DNA from: Echinometra lucunter
Lineage: Eukaryota > Echinodermata > Echinoidea > Camarodonta > Echinometridae
Direction of reading: 5' to 3'
Assembly (NCBI GenBank): GCA_029962745.1
Contig: CM057152.1
Location: 21,463,250 to 21,527,249, forward strand
DNA length: 64,000 nucleotides
The translations under genes were made by a program, and so were the position numbers. The notes beneath the pieces were generated by a model that saw nothing but the letters and a program-made list of their open reading frames with translations, was not told the origin of the DNA and made no database searches. Positions 22,303 through 33,805 of the stretch are shown in pieces (position 1 is the stretch's first letter; each line of letters starts with the position of its first letter).

Positions 22303-24964
22303 TTTCCTAATGTAGAACCCCTTTTTCTGGAGGTTCTAAATATTGGACAAAAAAGGGGTTCTATCTGGCATATTTTTCTAAGACTGTAGATTTTTTTTCA
22401 TACTTGAGCCATAACCCCCCCCCCACCAGAAAATCCTTATTCCTCCACTGTCTTGACCAAGCCAGGCGGCCTTTAAGATGGATGAATAGACTATGATTTG
22501 TAGTAACATGGACTTGACTGTGGCTTACCATCATCTCAACCTCCATCCTAGCATAACTCTCATACCTCACATTCCATCTAGCTATGTCTCACCAAATCCA
22601 GTCTTGGTTTGCTGTCACCTCCGCAAGACAAACCAATCTTATCCTCTGTTAACCTTATCATTGATGGAAGAAGAAGATAAATTCAAATAGACCTTAAGCC
22701 TGTAGTGGAGGAAGAGTTAACAGTTTGCTGTAAAAATGATCAACTTCATTGCTTTCACACGATCAATCTCAATGTCCATTCAGGTGCATTCTTTATTTCA
22801 CCTTGGACATTTTAGAACAAACTGTGGTAATACCATTTACACCTTTTCCCATTAAATGGACAGGTTTTTAATCTACTGATTATCATTGCCATTATTCATT
22901 TTAAAAAAATAAAATAAAACAGAGTCAAAACTGCAAAAACACGTAAATGTCATTTTTCAATTTTTGTACCCTATGGAGTAACAAATGGTGAGTGGGCAAA
23001 GTTTAGGAGGTTGTAAAAAGACAAAGTACTTCTCTCATTTTGTCTTTGAGAACTTTTCTGCCCAAATTGCCCTGATCACAGTTTTCATATGAAAGCAAAG
23101 AAGCCTACACTTACTGATGAACCATATATCAATTACAACATTTTCAATAAATTAAACACAAACTGACAACTGCAAATACAGTCTGCAATCTTTCTGAATT
23201 TTTGAAGTAAGACTTTTATCAGAATGGTCACCGACAGAAACAAAGGTCTGTTTTGCAATGGCTGGTCTTGGCAGGATCCAAAGTCAAGAATAAATGGGCT
23301 AACTCCCTCTATACTACCATCAACATCCAACACGTCCTCCCAAAGACTATCGGCATAGCAACTTATCCCTCAGATTATACCCAAGCAGGGTGCTACCATG
23401 AGGAGGCAATTCCTCTACCAGTGACTCCTAATGCTGAGATTGTTTGTTTGTGTATACACGGGACGAACTGCAGGCAGGCGAAACAATTACTGTCTATCTC
23501 GATCAATGGACCAGCACCTATTAGAAGGGACTTGATTAATTGACCGCGTCTCCAGACAACCATCTTGCTGTGAATCTTCAGGGGAACTTAATTTGGATTT
23601 CCTTTTTCTTATGCCACACTACTACAAACATTTGCTTCCAAGTGGGACCAAGGTCTACTGAGAAATGCCATTTCTTTGTGGATGACTTAATAACTTGGAT
23701 AAATCAAGCTTACCCTGCAGGTAAATACTTCTTTTTTTGTATGTTTTAAATGAAATTAGGAAAATGTCTCCAACTAGTATTAAAAAGAAAAATTTGTGAA
23801 TATTATTTGAATAACAGTATGTGTAAAAAGTTATAATCAAATTACTTTGGTTAACTAATCAATCAATAAAAACTGCATACTTTTTAAAAAAAAATCACTT
23901 TCCCTCTTGATTCACTTTTTGAAACAGGACAGTATTTTGTATTGGGGATGATTCTGTTTCACAATGTTTGGACATCTTTGATAACTTCACATGATTATAA
24001 GCATTCTTTTTGTGTTCTAGAAGAAAAAAGTGCATTACTAAAAAAATTGCAATATCTGTGGATTTAGCTGTGGACTAAACCATTTTGCGTAATACTGGGT
24101 ACGATTAATAGCAATTCTTTTTAGGTGGAATTTCTCTCCCTGGACTTTTCATTGCTTTTTGCCTTACTTAAAAAGGAACTGTCAATAGGACCTTTAATAA
24201 CTAATAGCTTGGATACTCTTACAAGTGAAACAGATAGTGTGTAGAGTAAGATAACATATGATAGACAGAATGTAGATGTTGTGTTAGCTGGACACTTCAT
24301 TACAGCATGACCTGTGAAGGGTTCGTGAGATACCGACCCCCTTCATTCTTCATTCACTTATCATTTTATGCTGGCACATACATGTAGATGGAGAGATGCA
24401 AGCTTCAACAAAGGGTTGTTTTTTATGGGCCAAATAAATATATAATATAGTTAACAATATTTATGAAAGAAGTTGCATCAGTACTCAGTCTGTCATGAAT
24501 AAAAGCAAAAGCATCCTAAAAAGTTTACTGAATAAAAATAGATAATAAATTCATATTATTTGCATGCAGTACCAAATGATTCTAAGTGTAAATGTGATAA
24601 GGTATTGTAAATACAACATTCACATGCATGCTTGCAATGTTGGTGCATTGCTCTGATACATGCTATCTTCAGTTGTGATTCTTACATTTTTCCTTTTTGT
24701 TGTGTCAACTTCTCCATAATCTTTGTGATGAAAAAAAAAAAAAGTTAATCAAAATCCAGACAAAAGGGATCGAGCATACAGCAAATGACTTCCTATAAAA
24801 GAACTCCTTTCTTTCCTGGAATAACTGTGATTAAAAATGCTGTTGTATTCATAGTGGTTAGTGATGTTTACTGTATACAACCACAGAGCACCACCTGATG
24901 GACAGGAGTCATGCCACATCCTTAACGCATCACATAAATGTACAAAGTCTGTCATCATGTCAGG
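22303..24964. other. Mostly non-coding; one weak exon-like segment
   Basis: No firm gene. Two adjoining + strand open frames (23253-23543 and 23540-23749) have unbiased amino-acid content. The second contains a 78-base segment, 23643-23720, bounded by CTTCCAAG and CTGCAG|GTAAATA, which reads GPRSTEKCHFFVDDLITWIN in one phase. This could be an internal exon, but no partner exon or homology is recognised (probability about 0.15). The remainder is AT-rich. Confidence 0.35.
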
Positions 24965-25389
24965 TTAAAGGGAACCAAAACCCTGGGGAAAAATCAGTTT
25001 TAATGAAAAGAGAGGATAGAGAGAGGCATTTAAAAAAAAAGTTCCATCAAAATCAGTTACTAAATGAAAAAGTTATGAAAGTTTGAAAAGATCATGTACT
25101 TTCTATGGCTATCTTAGCTCAAGATATATCATGGGAAAAATGTATTTGACACAGCATATGTTGAGTTCACAAGCAGCATCTTTAGAGATAATAGAGAAAA
25201 TATGATTTCTTTTTGTATAAAACATATTAAGAGTTGTTCACAAAAACCTGCCGCTCTGAGGATCACCACAGAAAATCAATTGAGACTTTTCAAACTTTCA
25301 TAACTTTCTCATTTTGTAACCGATTTTGCTTCTCTCTATCCTCTCTTTTCATTAAAATTGATTTTCCTCAGGGTTTTGTTTCCCTTTAA
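24965..25389. mobile_element. TTAA foldback MITE with ~130-bp inverted ends
   Basis: TTAA at 24965-24968 and 25386-25389 flank long inverted arms: AAAGGGAACCAAAACCCTG on the left and CAGGGTTTTGTTTCCCTTT on the right. The pairing continues through GAAAAGAGAGGATAGAGAGA and AAAGTTATGAAAGTTTGAAA. TTAA target choice is known from piggyBac and Kolobok. No transposase is present. Confidence 0.7.
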
Positions 25390-27107
25390 TCAATAGCCTA
25401 CAGCAGCTGAATAGTTGCTTTAAAAAGTCTATGGGAATTACAAAATTTAGCAGTCAGTAGGTTAACCATGAAATATACACTTAGGGGGTTAGGGTTAGAA
25501 GAAAATCAACTTTAACTATTAAACAAAGAAACTTTAGTTCTTTAAGAAAGTAAAAAATGTTAAAAAGAAAATAGAATTTCAAGATGCATATAAATGCATG
25601 TACATGAGACTCTGAAAGCACCGTGTATGGTGAACAGGAAAATAAAGATTTCTGCAAAATAACATTTCACTCATTTATTATATAAACAAAGTTGTTTACC
25701 TTTGGTGTAGAGGTTTTAACAGCATTCCTTTTTCATCATATATAATCATACTCTGTTTGATAGCAACTAATTAACAAAATTATAACTCACATAAGATCAT
25801 CAAATTAAGCTATGGGAAAAGTTTACACTTTAAATTTTGGTGGCTATCGTGAAAGCTTTACTGTGGGTAAAACTTACAGTATTTAATTTTGGTAGTTGCT
25901 GGTCCATTGTGTTATTTCTCAGTATGATGCTTCAAACAGTCTGGTCATTTTAAGTACAACAGCACACCATAAAAGATATAGCTGGGACTGTATCATGGTA
26001 AGCAATCACTTAAGCTACCCATGCATTAGAGCCATTTGAATTTGTGCATCTAGAATTAGAGCAACAGGGAGTTCCGATTTCAGGTACTCTATTTATATAC
26101 AGACGCCCTACCGAGGTGTCACATGACTCATGCTGTTGATCATGTTGCATATCTTTTAGTTAGTCTAAGAATGAACAGACCCTGTTTAATGACTTTACTT
26201 TCTATTTGCACAATGCATCCTATTTACATTCAATTGTCATACAGCCTTTATTGAAAGTCTTTGTCAGACCCCTTTTCACACTTTTCATCTAGCAATGATT
26301 TCTAAATATTTTTGTATATCCATTCTCATGGAACCAATAGAAAGAGTGTTAAACTTTCTACTTCCTCTGAATGCATTTTGTACTATGAATGGCTGGAGAG
26401 ATGTGTTATAAAAAGTATTTGTGTTTAAGTAAAATCCTGAAACGAGCTACTGGTAAACTAATTAGTTTGGTAAAGGTAAAAAGAAATCTACTTTAGATGT
26501 GAATATGTTGGAATGGTGGGGCAAACTAGGATATTACAAGCCTCCTTCCACAATTTGATCATTCAAGATTATGATTGTCTACCTGAATTAACTTTTCTTT
26601 TGAAAGACAATGATTTATCTTAAAAAACTGGACAATAATGATGAATTTCATTTGGTAGACTCAGATATCAGATTTCACTATGTTCCATACTGATACCACG
26701 GAAGATATTCCAGTAGTATCAGAAAATTTGGATCCTAACTACCATGACTAAAAAAAGGAATATTAGTGTCTAAATAATTTCAAGGACAACTCAGTTGACT
26801 TTTTACACCCTTTTCCTCTTCTTTTCTCCATTTATCCGTCACCTACTAATAGCCATAAGGACATTAATTCCTGTGACTAAACATAGAAGTAATGCCCTTC
26901 TGTTTCCCAGCAGACATCACGTTCCTCCTCGTTGGGTCTCTTCCGCCCTCTTTCTTTCCTCTCCTTCTTTTGGGTCAGGAGTCAAATACCTTCTTGATGG
27001 GGGGATAATTGACAGTCTGGAAATTGATTATTACCTATAGACAGAACCCCAAATCTAATTAGCTTCAGGTTGAAGGTCTCTCAACGTACATGTATATGGA
27101 ATATTAC
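25390..27107. other. Non-coding stretch
   Basis: AT-rich, with no supported gene, RNA or transposon end. A GGGGGTTAGGGTTAG at about 25484-25498 is too short to be telomeric. Confidence 0.45.
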
Positions 27108-27220
27108 GTGGTAATAATAATAATAATAATAATAATACATAGGATTTCTATAGCGTCTTTTCCATTTTGATTAAATGCTCAAGGTGCTTTAAAAAAAAAT
27201 ACAGATAAACAAAGAATGCC
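27108..27220 (-). repeat. LINE 3' end with (ATT)n tail
   Basis: (TAA)n at about 27111-27137, followed on the + strand by GGATTTCTATAGCGTCTTTT and CTCAAGGTGCTTT. Read on the - strand it is a GCGCTATA-type 3' end with an (ATT)n tail, like the LINE end at 14645-14710 and the fragment at 32108-32205. There is no coding part. Confidence 0.5.
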
Positions 27221-27299
27221 TAACAACATTACAACACAGAAAAGAAAAAGAAAATGTTCTGCAAGAAGAGCTGTAATTGTCAAAGCAATTTAACCACTT

Positions 27300-27470
27300 A
27301 TTTCAGATTTCTTGTTGTTGCAAACACACAAATCATTTTCATCTTGGAGAACATTTTTGTTATCAATACCAAGAATGTCAATTTGTTGTATTATTTTGCT
27401 GTTTATTTGAATAATTGGAAATAAATGTGTTTGAAATGATTGCATTGAATTGAATTCTGCCTATTAAATT
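27300..27470 (+). repeat. LINE 3' end with GAATT tail
   Basis: GGAAATAAATGTGTTTGAAA followed by TTGCATTGAATTGAATTC (27417-27459) repeats the tail type seen at 2195-2232 and, inverted, at 63921-63955. Only the last ~150 bp are plausible. 27471-27815 holds an AAT-rich simple repeat (27665-27750) and nothing else. Confidence 0.4.
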
Positions 27471-27817
27471 TTGTCACAATCTTTTGACTCTTTTTCTCTG
27501 TCTTTAAAAAGCTCTTGTCTTTACATTTTGTTATATCTACTCTTTTTATTTTGTCATTATGCTCTTGATTTTTCTCTCCTTAGTTTGCTGAAAATATCTA
27601 AAATTCTGTTCCTCCCCAAACACGAGTTTCTTTAAAAAAATTGAAGTTTAATGCCTTTATTTCTCAATAACAATAATAATGATGATAATGATAATAATGA
27701 TAACAAAGACAACAATAATAGTAATAAAAATAAAAATAATAAATATTGATATTGATGAAATCATTTGGGTTTTATTCATCTTGGTTAGCCACATTCGTAT
27801 TACTGTTGCTCTTCTAA

Positions 27818-28137
27818 AGTGTGGTTTTCACAGGGCACGTGTACGACTTGCGAAGGATGTGAATGTCTAAAAATGGCGAAGTCTAACATTCGCATTTTAT
27901 GCTCCAAAAGTTCGCCTAACATGCACAGGGGTTCGGAAGCATCGCCAATTGTTCGTTTTTAGTTCGGCAGAATTATAGAAAAAGTTTGAAATTTTTGCGA
28001 ACGGTTCCTGCATCCCTCGAGCAATAACTGACAAGGCTTCCGAACCTCCGCCCAAGTTTGGCGAATTTTCGAAGCATAAATTTTTTTCAATATTCGCATC
28101 CTTCGCAAAACATACGCGTGCCCGTGAAAACCGCACT
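27818..28137. mobile_element. 320-bp MITE with TAA duplication
   Basis: The ends AGTGTGGTTTTCACAGGGCA and its near complement (AGTGCGGTTTTCACGGGCAC on the - strand) pair for ~50 bp, through TTGCGAAGGATG. TAA lies directly outside each end (27815-27817 and 28138-28140). A 3-bp TWA duplication with a GTGTGG-like end fits PIF/Harbinger-derived MITEs. Several further GCGAA/TTCGC pairs lie inside. Confidence 0.7.
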
Positions 28138-28312
28138 TAACATGCAGGCCCTGTATTGCCAGGTACCCATTCAATACACCTGCATGGAGAGGGACATAAT
28201 GTGGGCAAAACACCTTGTTCAAAGATGTGAACAAGAAGAAAGGATCGAACCCAGGACCTCTCAAATGAGAGGCAAGAGCCTTCACCACTATACCACAGTG
28301 CTCCCACAATCC
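28138..28312 (-). mobile_element. tRNA-derived SINE
   Basis: Reading down from 28312 on the - strand: GTGGTATAGTGGTGAAGGCT (box A), an anticodon-arm-like stretch, GGGTTCGATCC (box B), then a body with CATGCAGGTGTATTGAATGG followed by GTACCTGGCAATAC. The body core matches that of the + strand SINE at 13362-13389. The 3' end runs directly into the TAA of the MITE at 27818-28137. Confidence 0.75.
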
Positions 28313-28439
28313 TTGATTCTAAAATGAAAATAATATTTTGAATCTTGGTCCTAATTTCCATAGCATTATGCTACTCAAATGGTTGCTTCTAATATCTCTC
28401 CCTCATTTATCCAGGACCTCTGAATTTCCGGCCTTGCAG

Positions 28440-28582
28440 GGAGTTATATCTGACTGTGAGAGTATCACTTGACCAACTGCTGGACATAATTTTCATTCTC
28501 ATTCTTGACCATTCACCAAAGAAGGATGTATGTGAAAATTGCAGCCGTTGCCTGTATCGTACTTTTCTCAATTGTCGGTTTG
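28440..28582 (+). CDS. Small two-TM protein, exon with start codon
   Basis: TTCCGGCCTTGCAG (AG 28438-28439) is a likely acceptor, and TTG|GTAAGTAG (donor GT 28583-28584) a near-consensus donor. Translation most likely starts at ATG 28526: the same frame has stops at 28451 and about 28487, so 28440-28525 would be 5' UTR. The coding part (28526-28582, phase 0) gives MYVKIAAVACIVLFSIVGL, a hydrophobic membrane segment. It joins in frame to 30281-30448 for a 74-residue protein. If the true acceptor is the AAAG at 28518-28521, the exon could instead continue an upstream coding sequence outside what I can trace. The family is not recognised; a partial MARVEL/tetraspan-like protein is one guess. Confidence 0.45.
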
Positions 28583-29599
28583 GTAAGTAGCAGAAGTGTG
28601 TGCAAAAAAATAAAACAAAAGAAAAGAAAAAGAAAAACAAAAATGTAATCAAAAACAGGACAATACAAAGCAGATAAGAAAGGAAAAGGAAAATATCCTG
28701 CCCTTATTTTTCATAATCATTATTGATCATTTATGGGAGGGGGGATGCTGCTGTGAACCATGTGCATCCCTCATCTTTACATGAATGATTACAGGTTATT
28801 TAGAAATGAAGATTCTGCTCCGTTTTCATTTCCCTCCCTACACTGCAGATACTGCTGCAGACTGTAGATCCTTGCAAATATGATTATCTAACCATTAGGT
28901 GATCTCAAGCCAGAATATTATCATCACCCGTAAAATAGCAAATAAGATACTCAAATACTAGTTACTTTTTCAGCATGTTCATTTTTATGCATTAAATAGT
29001 TTATGTCTCCAAGTAATAGAAACAATTTCTTTGAAAAGGATAATACTTTAAATTGGATTTAAAAATCAGGGCACATAATTATAAAATACTTCTCTTAACA
29101 CAGAATCTATCCCACAGGGTTTTCCAAAGCACTACTGTTTGGAAGCGACACAAAAATTAAAGTCAAAGAGAAAGTGGATTAATCTTTAAATACCCTTTTC
29201 GTAGAATGAAGTTTTTCTGCTTCCTGTTTTCAAAAATTGCCATTGCATCCCATCTGGTATCTCTCTCTCTTCTCTTTCCTTATTTCACTCTGATAAACAA
29301 CACTTTGCCTTTCCACTCTTATTTCTGCTCTTTAAAACACTTCCTGTCATGATCTGAGCTTACCCCTCCTCTACTTCTTTTTCTAAAAATCGCATTTCTT
29401 TGAAGTGCCTGTTTTATCACCGTCTTCTTCTCTTTATGTAATTTCCTCATATTCTTTCTTTCTTTCTCTTTCTGTTGCAGGGCTAGCACCATGATTGTTC
29501 TTGGACATTGTGTGGGCTCTATAAGTTTTCAACATTAATATTATTTTCATCACTTTCTCTTTCATACTCTCCTGAATGATCTGTCTCTCTTTATCATAT

Positions 29600-30278
29600 C
29601 ATTCTCTTATACTCTCTTTCTCTCTCTCTCTTGCTCTCATACTTTCTTTTTAAACTCTCATTTCCTTCCTCCGCCATACTCTCTGATATACAGTCTCCTA
29701 CTTTTTCTCCTCTCTCCTTCCTATGCTTTTATTCTCTCTATTCTTCTACTCTCTTCATATTTCCATCATTATTCTCTTTCTCTCTTCATCTTTCTTGTAT
29801 TTTCTCACACATTCACTCCCAAATCCTCTATTATAATCTTTCCCTCTTTCGCTTTCATTCTCTCTATTTCTCCTACTCTCTTCATATCTCCATCCTTCTC
29901 TCTCTCTCTTTAAACTCTTGTATTTTCTCTCACAATCTCTCCCAAACCCTGTATTATAATCTTTCCCTCTTTCTCTCTCTCCTCATATGCTTTCATTCTA
30001 TTTCTTCTACTCTCTTCATATCTCCATCCTTATTCTCTCTCTCTCTTCATCTCTCTTGTATTTTCTCTCATAATCAATCCCAAACTCTCTACCATAATCT
30101 TTCCCCTTTTCTCTCAGAGGCTTTCATTCTCTCTATTTATCCCTCTCTTTATATCTTCATCCTTATTCTCCCTCTCTCTCCACCTCCCCCCCCCCATCTC
30201 TCTCTTCATCTGTTTTGAAGTTTCTCTCATAATCACTTCCAAGCTCTCTACCATAATATTTCCTATTTCTCTCTGTGC
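29600..30278 (+). repeat. Pyrimidine-rich ~130-bp minisatellite in intron
   Basis: At least four diverged units share CTTGTATTTTCTC, CTCCCAAA, TATTATAATCTTTCC and CTTCATATCTCCATCC. The array ends at the acceptor of the terminal exon (AG 30279-30280) and appears to supply its pyrimidine tract. A Phe/Leu/Ser-rich open frame over it (29631-30218) is compositional. Confidence 0.65.
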
Positions 30279-30280
30279 AG

Positions 30281-30448
30281 TGGATGTCAGAGGTTGGTTT
30301 CTTCACCATGTTTCTCATCGCATCGATGGTCTTCTCCGCCATGCTGGTGGCGATGGGATTTGATCATGCCATGATTGTATACAGCAAGACCCATGTATCA
30401 CCGGACAGACGAGCCTCCCGAGTCGCTGAACTCAATAAGGACCAGTAA
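30281..30448 (+). CDS. Small two-TM protein, terminal exon
   Basis: TTTCTCTCTGTGCAG (AG 30279-30280) is a strong acceptor. The exon continues in phase 0 with WMSEVGFFTMFLIASMVFSA, a second membrane segment ending around MLVAMGF, and then a polar tail rich in Arg/Asp/Glu that ends AELNKDQ before TAA at 30446-30448. The hydrophobic-then-charged pattern, matching phase and two good splice signals make this the best gene candidate in the window. The protein would sit in a membrane with both ends on one side; function unknown. The 3' UTR may be long: polyadenylation-like AATAAA occurs at several places to 34840, but the end is not determined. Confidence 0.5.
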   Translation, partial: WMSEVGFFTMFLIASMVFSAMLVAMGFDHAMIVYSKTHVSPDRRASRVAELNKDQ

Positions 30449-31228
30449 CAACTACAATCAATACAGAGATGTCAGCAACTTTTGCATAAATGCAAGGCAC
30501 ACAAATGCTGCTAAGTGGTATATACAGTGGTTTCAAAGTTTCATGTCACAAAATAACAGAATTACATTGCAAACTGACACAACACTGAAGTTTTGTGATT
30601 TGCAAAAGTGCCTAGCCATGAAGATTGCTAACTGGTTCGAGTCTAGTTGCCCATATTTTTTGATAGATTGACTTTACAAATAGTGCCAGGAAGAAGCCTA
30701 ATCAGCAACATTTCGAGTTTAACTTTTCCATATATAATTTCAAATCACTATCAGGACTAAATATTGTACATTTATGGTTGTATAAAGAAGGTAAGCTCAA
30801 AAAATCAAGTGAACTTATATAAACTTAGAGCAGAGTGAAAAAATGTTAATAATATGCTTGTACTTGAAGAATGAACCTAACACTGCCAAAAAGTAACTAC
30901 CAAAGTTGAATTAACAAAAAGGTAAAAGAGAACTCTCTTAAAATGGGGGTGCATATTTACTGGTTGATGATATACCCAGTACATGCAAGTGGAAAACCAA
31001 AGGAAAAAAAGGGGGTTTTAAGAGACAATCTCCTTCCCAGTATTACAAAGGTTACTTGTGTTCCTGTAATGAAAAAAGTCAAATGCTTCCAATCAGTCAT
31101 CAGAGATAAAGAACATTTGTAATCATTATCTAGGTCTAAAAAATTGAGGTTGCCCAAAATCTTGGAGTACCCCCCCCCCCTCCCAAAAAAAAGATTTGGG
31201 ATAGAGAAAACTCATATAATTTTTAGTA

Positions 31229-31788
31229 CTTTCTTGTACTCTGGGGCCAGAATACCAGAAGTGTATCAATAAATTGGTAATCAGGAAGAAACAATCTTCC
31301 GTTGCCCCAACCATGAATCAAATCTACTTCCAGAAAACCATCAAATGCGTACTGGCATAAAATGATGGCTATTATGAAAGCTTCTTTATTACAAAAGCTT
31401 CTTTTCTAAGCACAAACAGGTCACGTAATCAAATAAATGTATAATATGCTGGATTAGCTATATATATATACACTCTAAGATGGCTTAAAGCAGGAAACAG
31501 TATTAAGATTATATTACTTTCTTGTACTCTGGGGCCAGAATACCAGAAGTGTATCAATAAATTTATAATCAGGAAGAAACAATCTTCCGTTGCCCCAACC
31601 ATGAATCAAATCTACTTCCAGAAAACCATAAAATGCGTACTTACATAAAATGATGGCTATTACGAAAGCTTCTTTTCTAAGCACAAACAGGTCACATAAT
31701 TAAATAAAAGTATAATATGCTGGATTAGCTATATATATATATACTCTCAAGATGGCTTAAAGCAGGAAACAGTATGAAGATTATATTC
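31229..31788. repeat. Two-copy ~285-bp tandem duplication
   Basis: CTTTCTTGTACTCTGGGGCC opens both halves (31229 and 31517). They stay nearly identical through AATCTTCCGTTGCCCCAACC to GATGGCTTAAAGCAGGAAAC. The second half lacks TTTATTACAAAAGCTTC. It lies within what may be the 3' UTR of the two-exon gene. Confidence 0.8.
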
Positions 31789-32107
31789 TGATTCTGTATT
31801 TAGATGCCTTGAGAAAATCCTCAGTAGACAGTAGTCTTTTGAAGTTCTACAAAAAATGGTTATTGCATTTTGCACATGGAATTAGTGATGCAAACTCTCT
31901 TTTCTCTAATCATTTCCGCCGCCTTCATGGTACCAAACCACACCAAAGGATAAGAAAAAGCTGCAATCAAAGGAAAATTATGTATTGTATCTCCTAGTAA
32001 ATTGAAACAAAGAAAAAGAAACATTTTCAGTAACATAAGTTTCATAATGAAGGGTACATCCAAGCTACTTTGCCTTTTATAATATAATACCAACCACATC
32101 TAAGATT

Positions 32108-32205
32108 TATTAATAATAATAATGATAATAATAACAATAATAATATGCCGTTCTTGTATAGCGCATATAACGTGATATGATATAACGTCTCTATGCGCAT
32201 AATAC
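32108..32205 (-). repeat. LINE 3' end with (ATT)n tail
   Basis: On the - strand, CTATGCGCATAGAGACG, then TATGCGCTATACAAGAACGG, then an (ATT)n tail: the same 3'-end plan as at 14645-14710 and 27108-27220. Confidence 0.45.
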
Positions 32206-32939
32206 AGGGTGGTGCAGAAAGACTGCAACTAGTGAGATCTGCCATTTCAACAACACCATTGATACAATATCATGATTGCTAATTTTATCATTTTTCACAC
32301 AAAATGACACCAAGATCATCAATTTGGGGAAAAAAGTTTCAATTCTATGGATATTTTTGCGAGGCAATCTCATTTTCAAATTTGCAACTTGTGCAACTAC
32401 AGTCATGCTTGAATCAGTGAGGAAATTGTGTATAACGGCTCTCCATACACTAAGCTTCATTGAGAAATACATGACTGCTCCTGCTTTGGAAATGAAGATA
32501 ACATGAATGAAACACAGATTGTATGAAAAACTATCAACTTTTGCAACTTTCTCACCGCTTTGAGCATGACTATACAGTTGCAAGAGTAGCAAATTTTGAA
32601 AAATGACACTTCCTCACAAAACCAGCCATCGAATCAAAACGCCTAATTCAAATTGGATGATCTTTGTGTTTTTTAAACTTGAAAAAAGATTTTCTACCCA
32701 GTAAAACAAAAACTAAAAAATACATGATACTGTGTTAAAGATGTCTTCGTATTTGAAGATCTCAGATGTTGCATTCTTTCTGGGAAATCCTGCATAATGA
32801 CGATCATATTAAATTGATAACTCTGCTACAGCTTGATCAGACCAAACATTTCAAAAAGCTACGTTCATAACACCTCAGAACTTAGTAAGGTACGGTACAC
32901 CCACAGGATCTCAATTTGCATTTCAGTCTGAATAAATAA

Positions 32940-33536
32940 CATTACGAAAATCCCTCGTTTAAAATAGACCCCAGCACTTTAGCACATGATCCTATGCATC
33001 TTTGGTCGGGTATAGCTACCCGCTATCCAAATGACACGCTAAAAGTCTTATCAGTACTAGCATCTTCGCACGAGAGGTACTGGATTTGGATTACGCCTGC
33101 ACTCCTCATCATCTTACGTAATAGTGTTAACAAATTCTTAACACCGCACTGCCTGAAAGGAAATGTGAAATAGGAAATATATCTTTCACCTGTTTTAAGA
33201 TATTGCCATGTCCAAAAGTCACTCATAATTTAGATGAAAACCAAAATTAAACTTCGAATGAAGCAAAATGACCCAGAAATTGTGATTCTAGCAACATTTT
33301 TAACTCCATAAACTAGCCTGTCGCGCGTGCACTAGGCATGTGTAGCCCCAGCGTATTTCTCTTTCTCCCTTCCTCTCTCTCTCTCTCTTATCAAACTGTG
33401 AAGGTCGATCGTTTCTCCGGCAAGGTGATTAATTTGTTCAGCGCTTTTATTTAGGCTTACTACAATCTCAGGTGTCTAGAAGTTGCAAAAATCAAATCGG
33501 GGTTTCAGTTTTAAATGATGAGTTTTCGTCATGAAC
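32940..33536 (-). repeat. Unclassified ~590-bp repeat D, copy 2
   Basis: Inverted relative to copy 1 at 21718-22302, with which it aligns nearly end to end. It differs by scattered substitutions and small indels. No protein or terminal repeat could be fixed. Confidence 0.6.
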
Positions 33537-33629
33537 TGTTCATACAGTATACGAGTTCATGAGGACTCTAACCTTAACATAATAGTTATAAGCTTGATCT
33601 GAATGGGTGAAATCAATTATAATACAATA

Positions 33630-33805
33630 CAGTGGAACCTTGTTATACAGAACACTGTTATAAGAAACTCTCGTTATAACAAGGTAATTTTGCCGGTCCC
33701 ATTTCTTTGCATTTTATTGTTTTTTTAGCCCTGATATAACAAGGTTTCAATATAAAGAGGTAATTTCTTTGGTGCAGAGGAGTTTGTTATAACGAGGTTC
33801 GCCTG
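33630..33805. mobile_element. Tigger/pogo-like MITE, copy 2
   Basis: The left end CAGTGGAACCTTGTTATA (33630) and right end TAACGAGGTTCGCCTG (ending 33805) are inverted and flanked by TA on both sides. The inside repeats GTTATAACAAGG in both directions. The TA duplication and CAGTGGAACC end are typical of Tigger/pogo derivatives. No transposase. Confidence 0.65.

Noticed and set aside
25484..25498. TTAGGG-like telomere motif
   Set aside because: Only two units within AT-rich DNA.
29631..30218. 195-codon + strand frame
   Set aside because: Pyrimidine-rich repeat; composition explains the lack of stops. It lies in the intron of the gene candidate.
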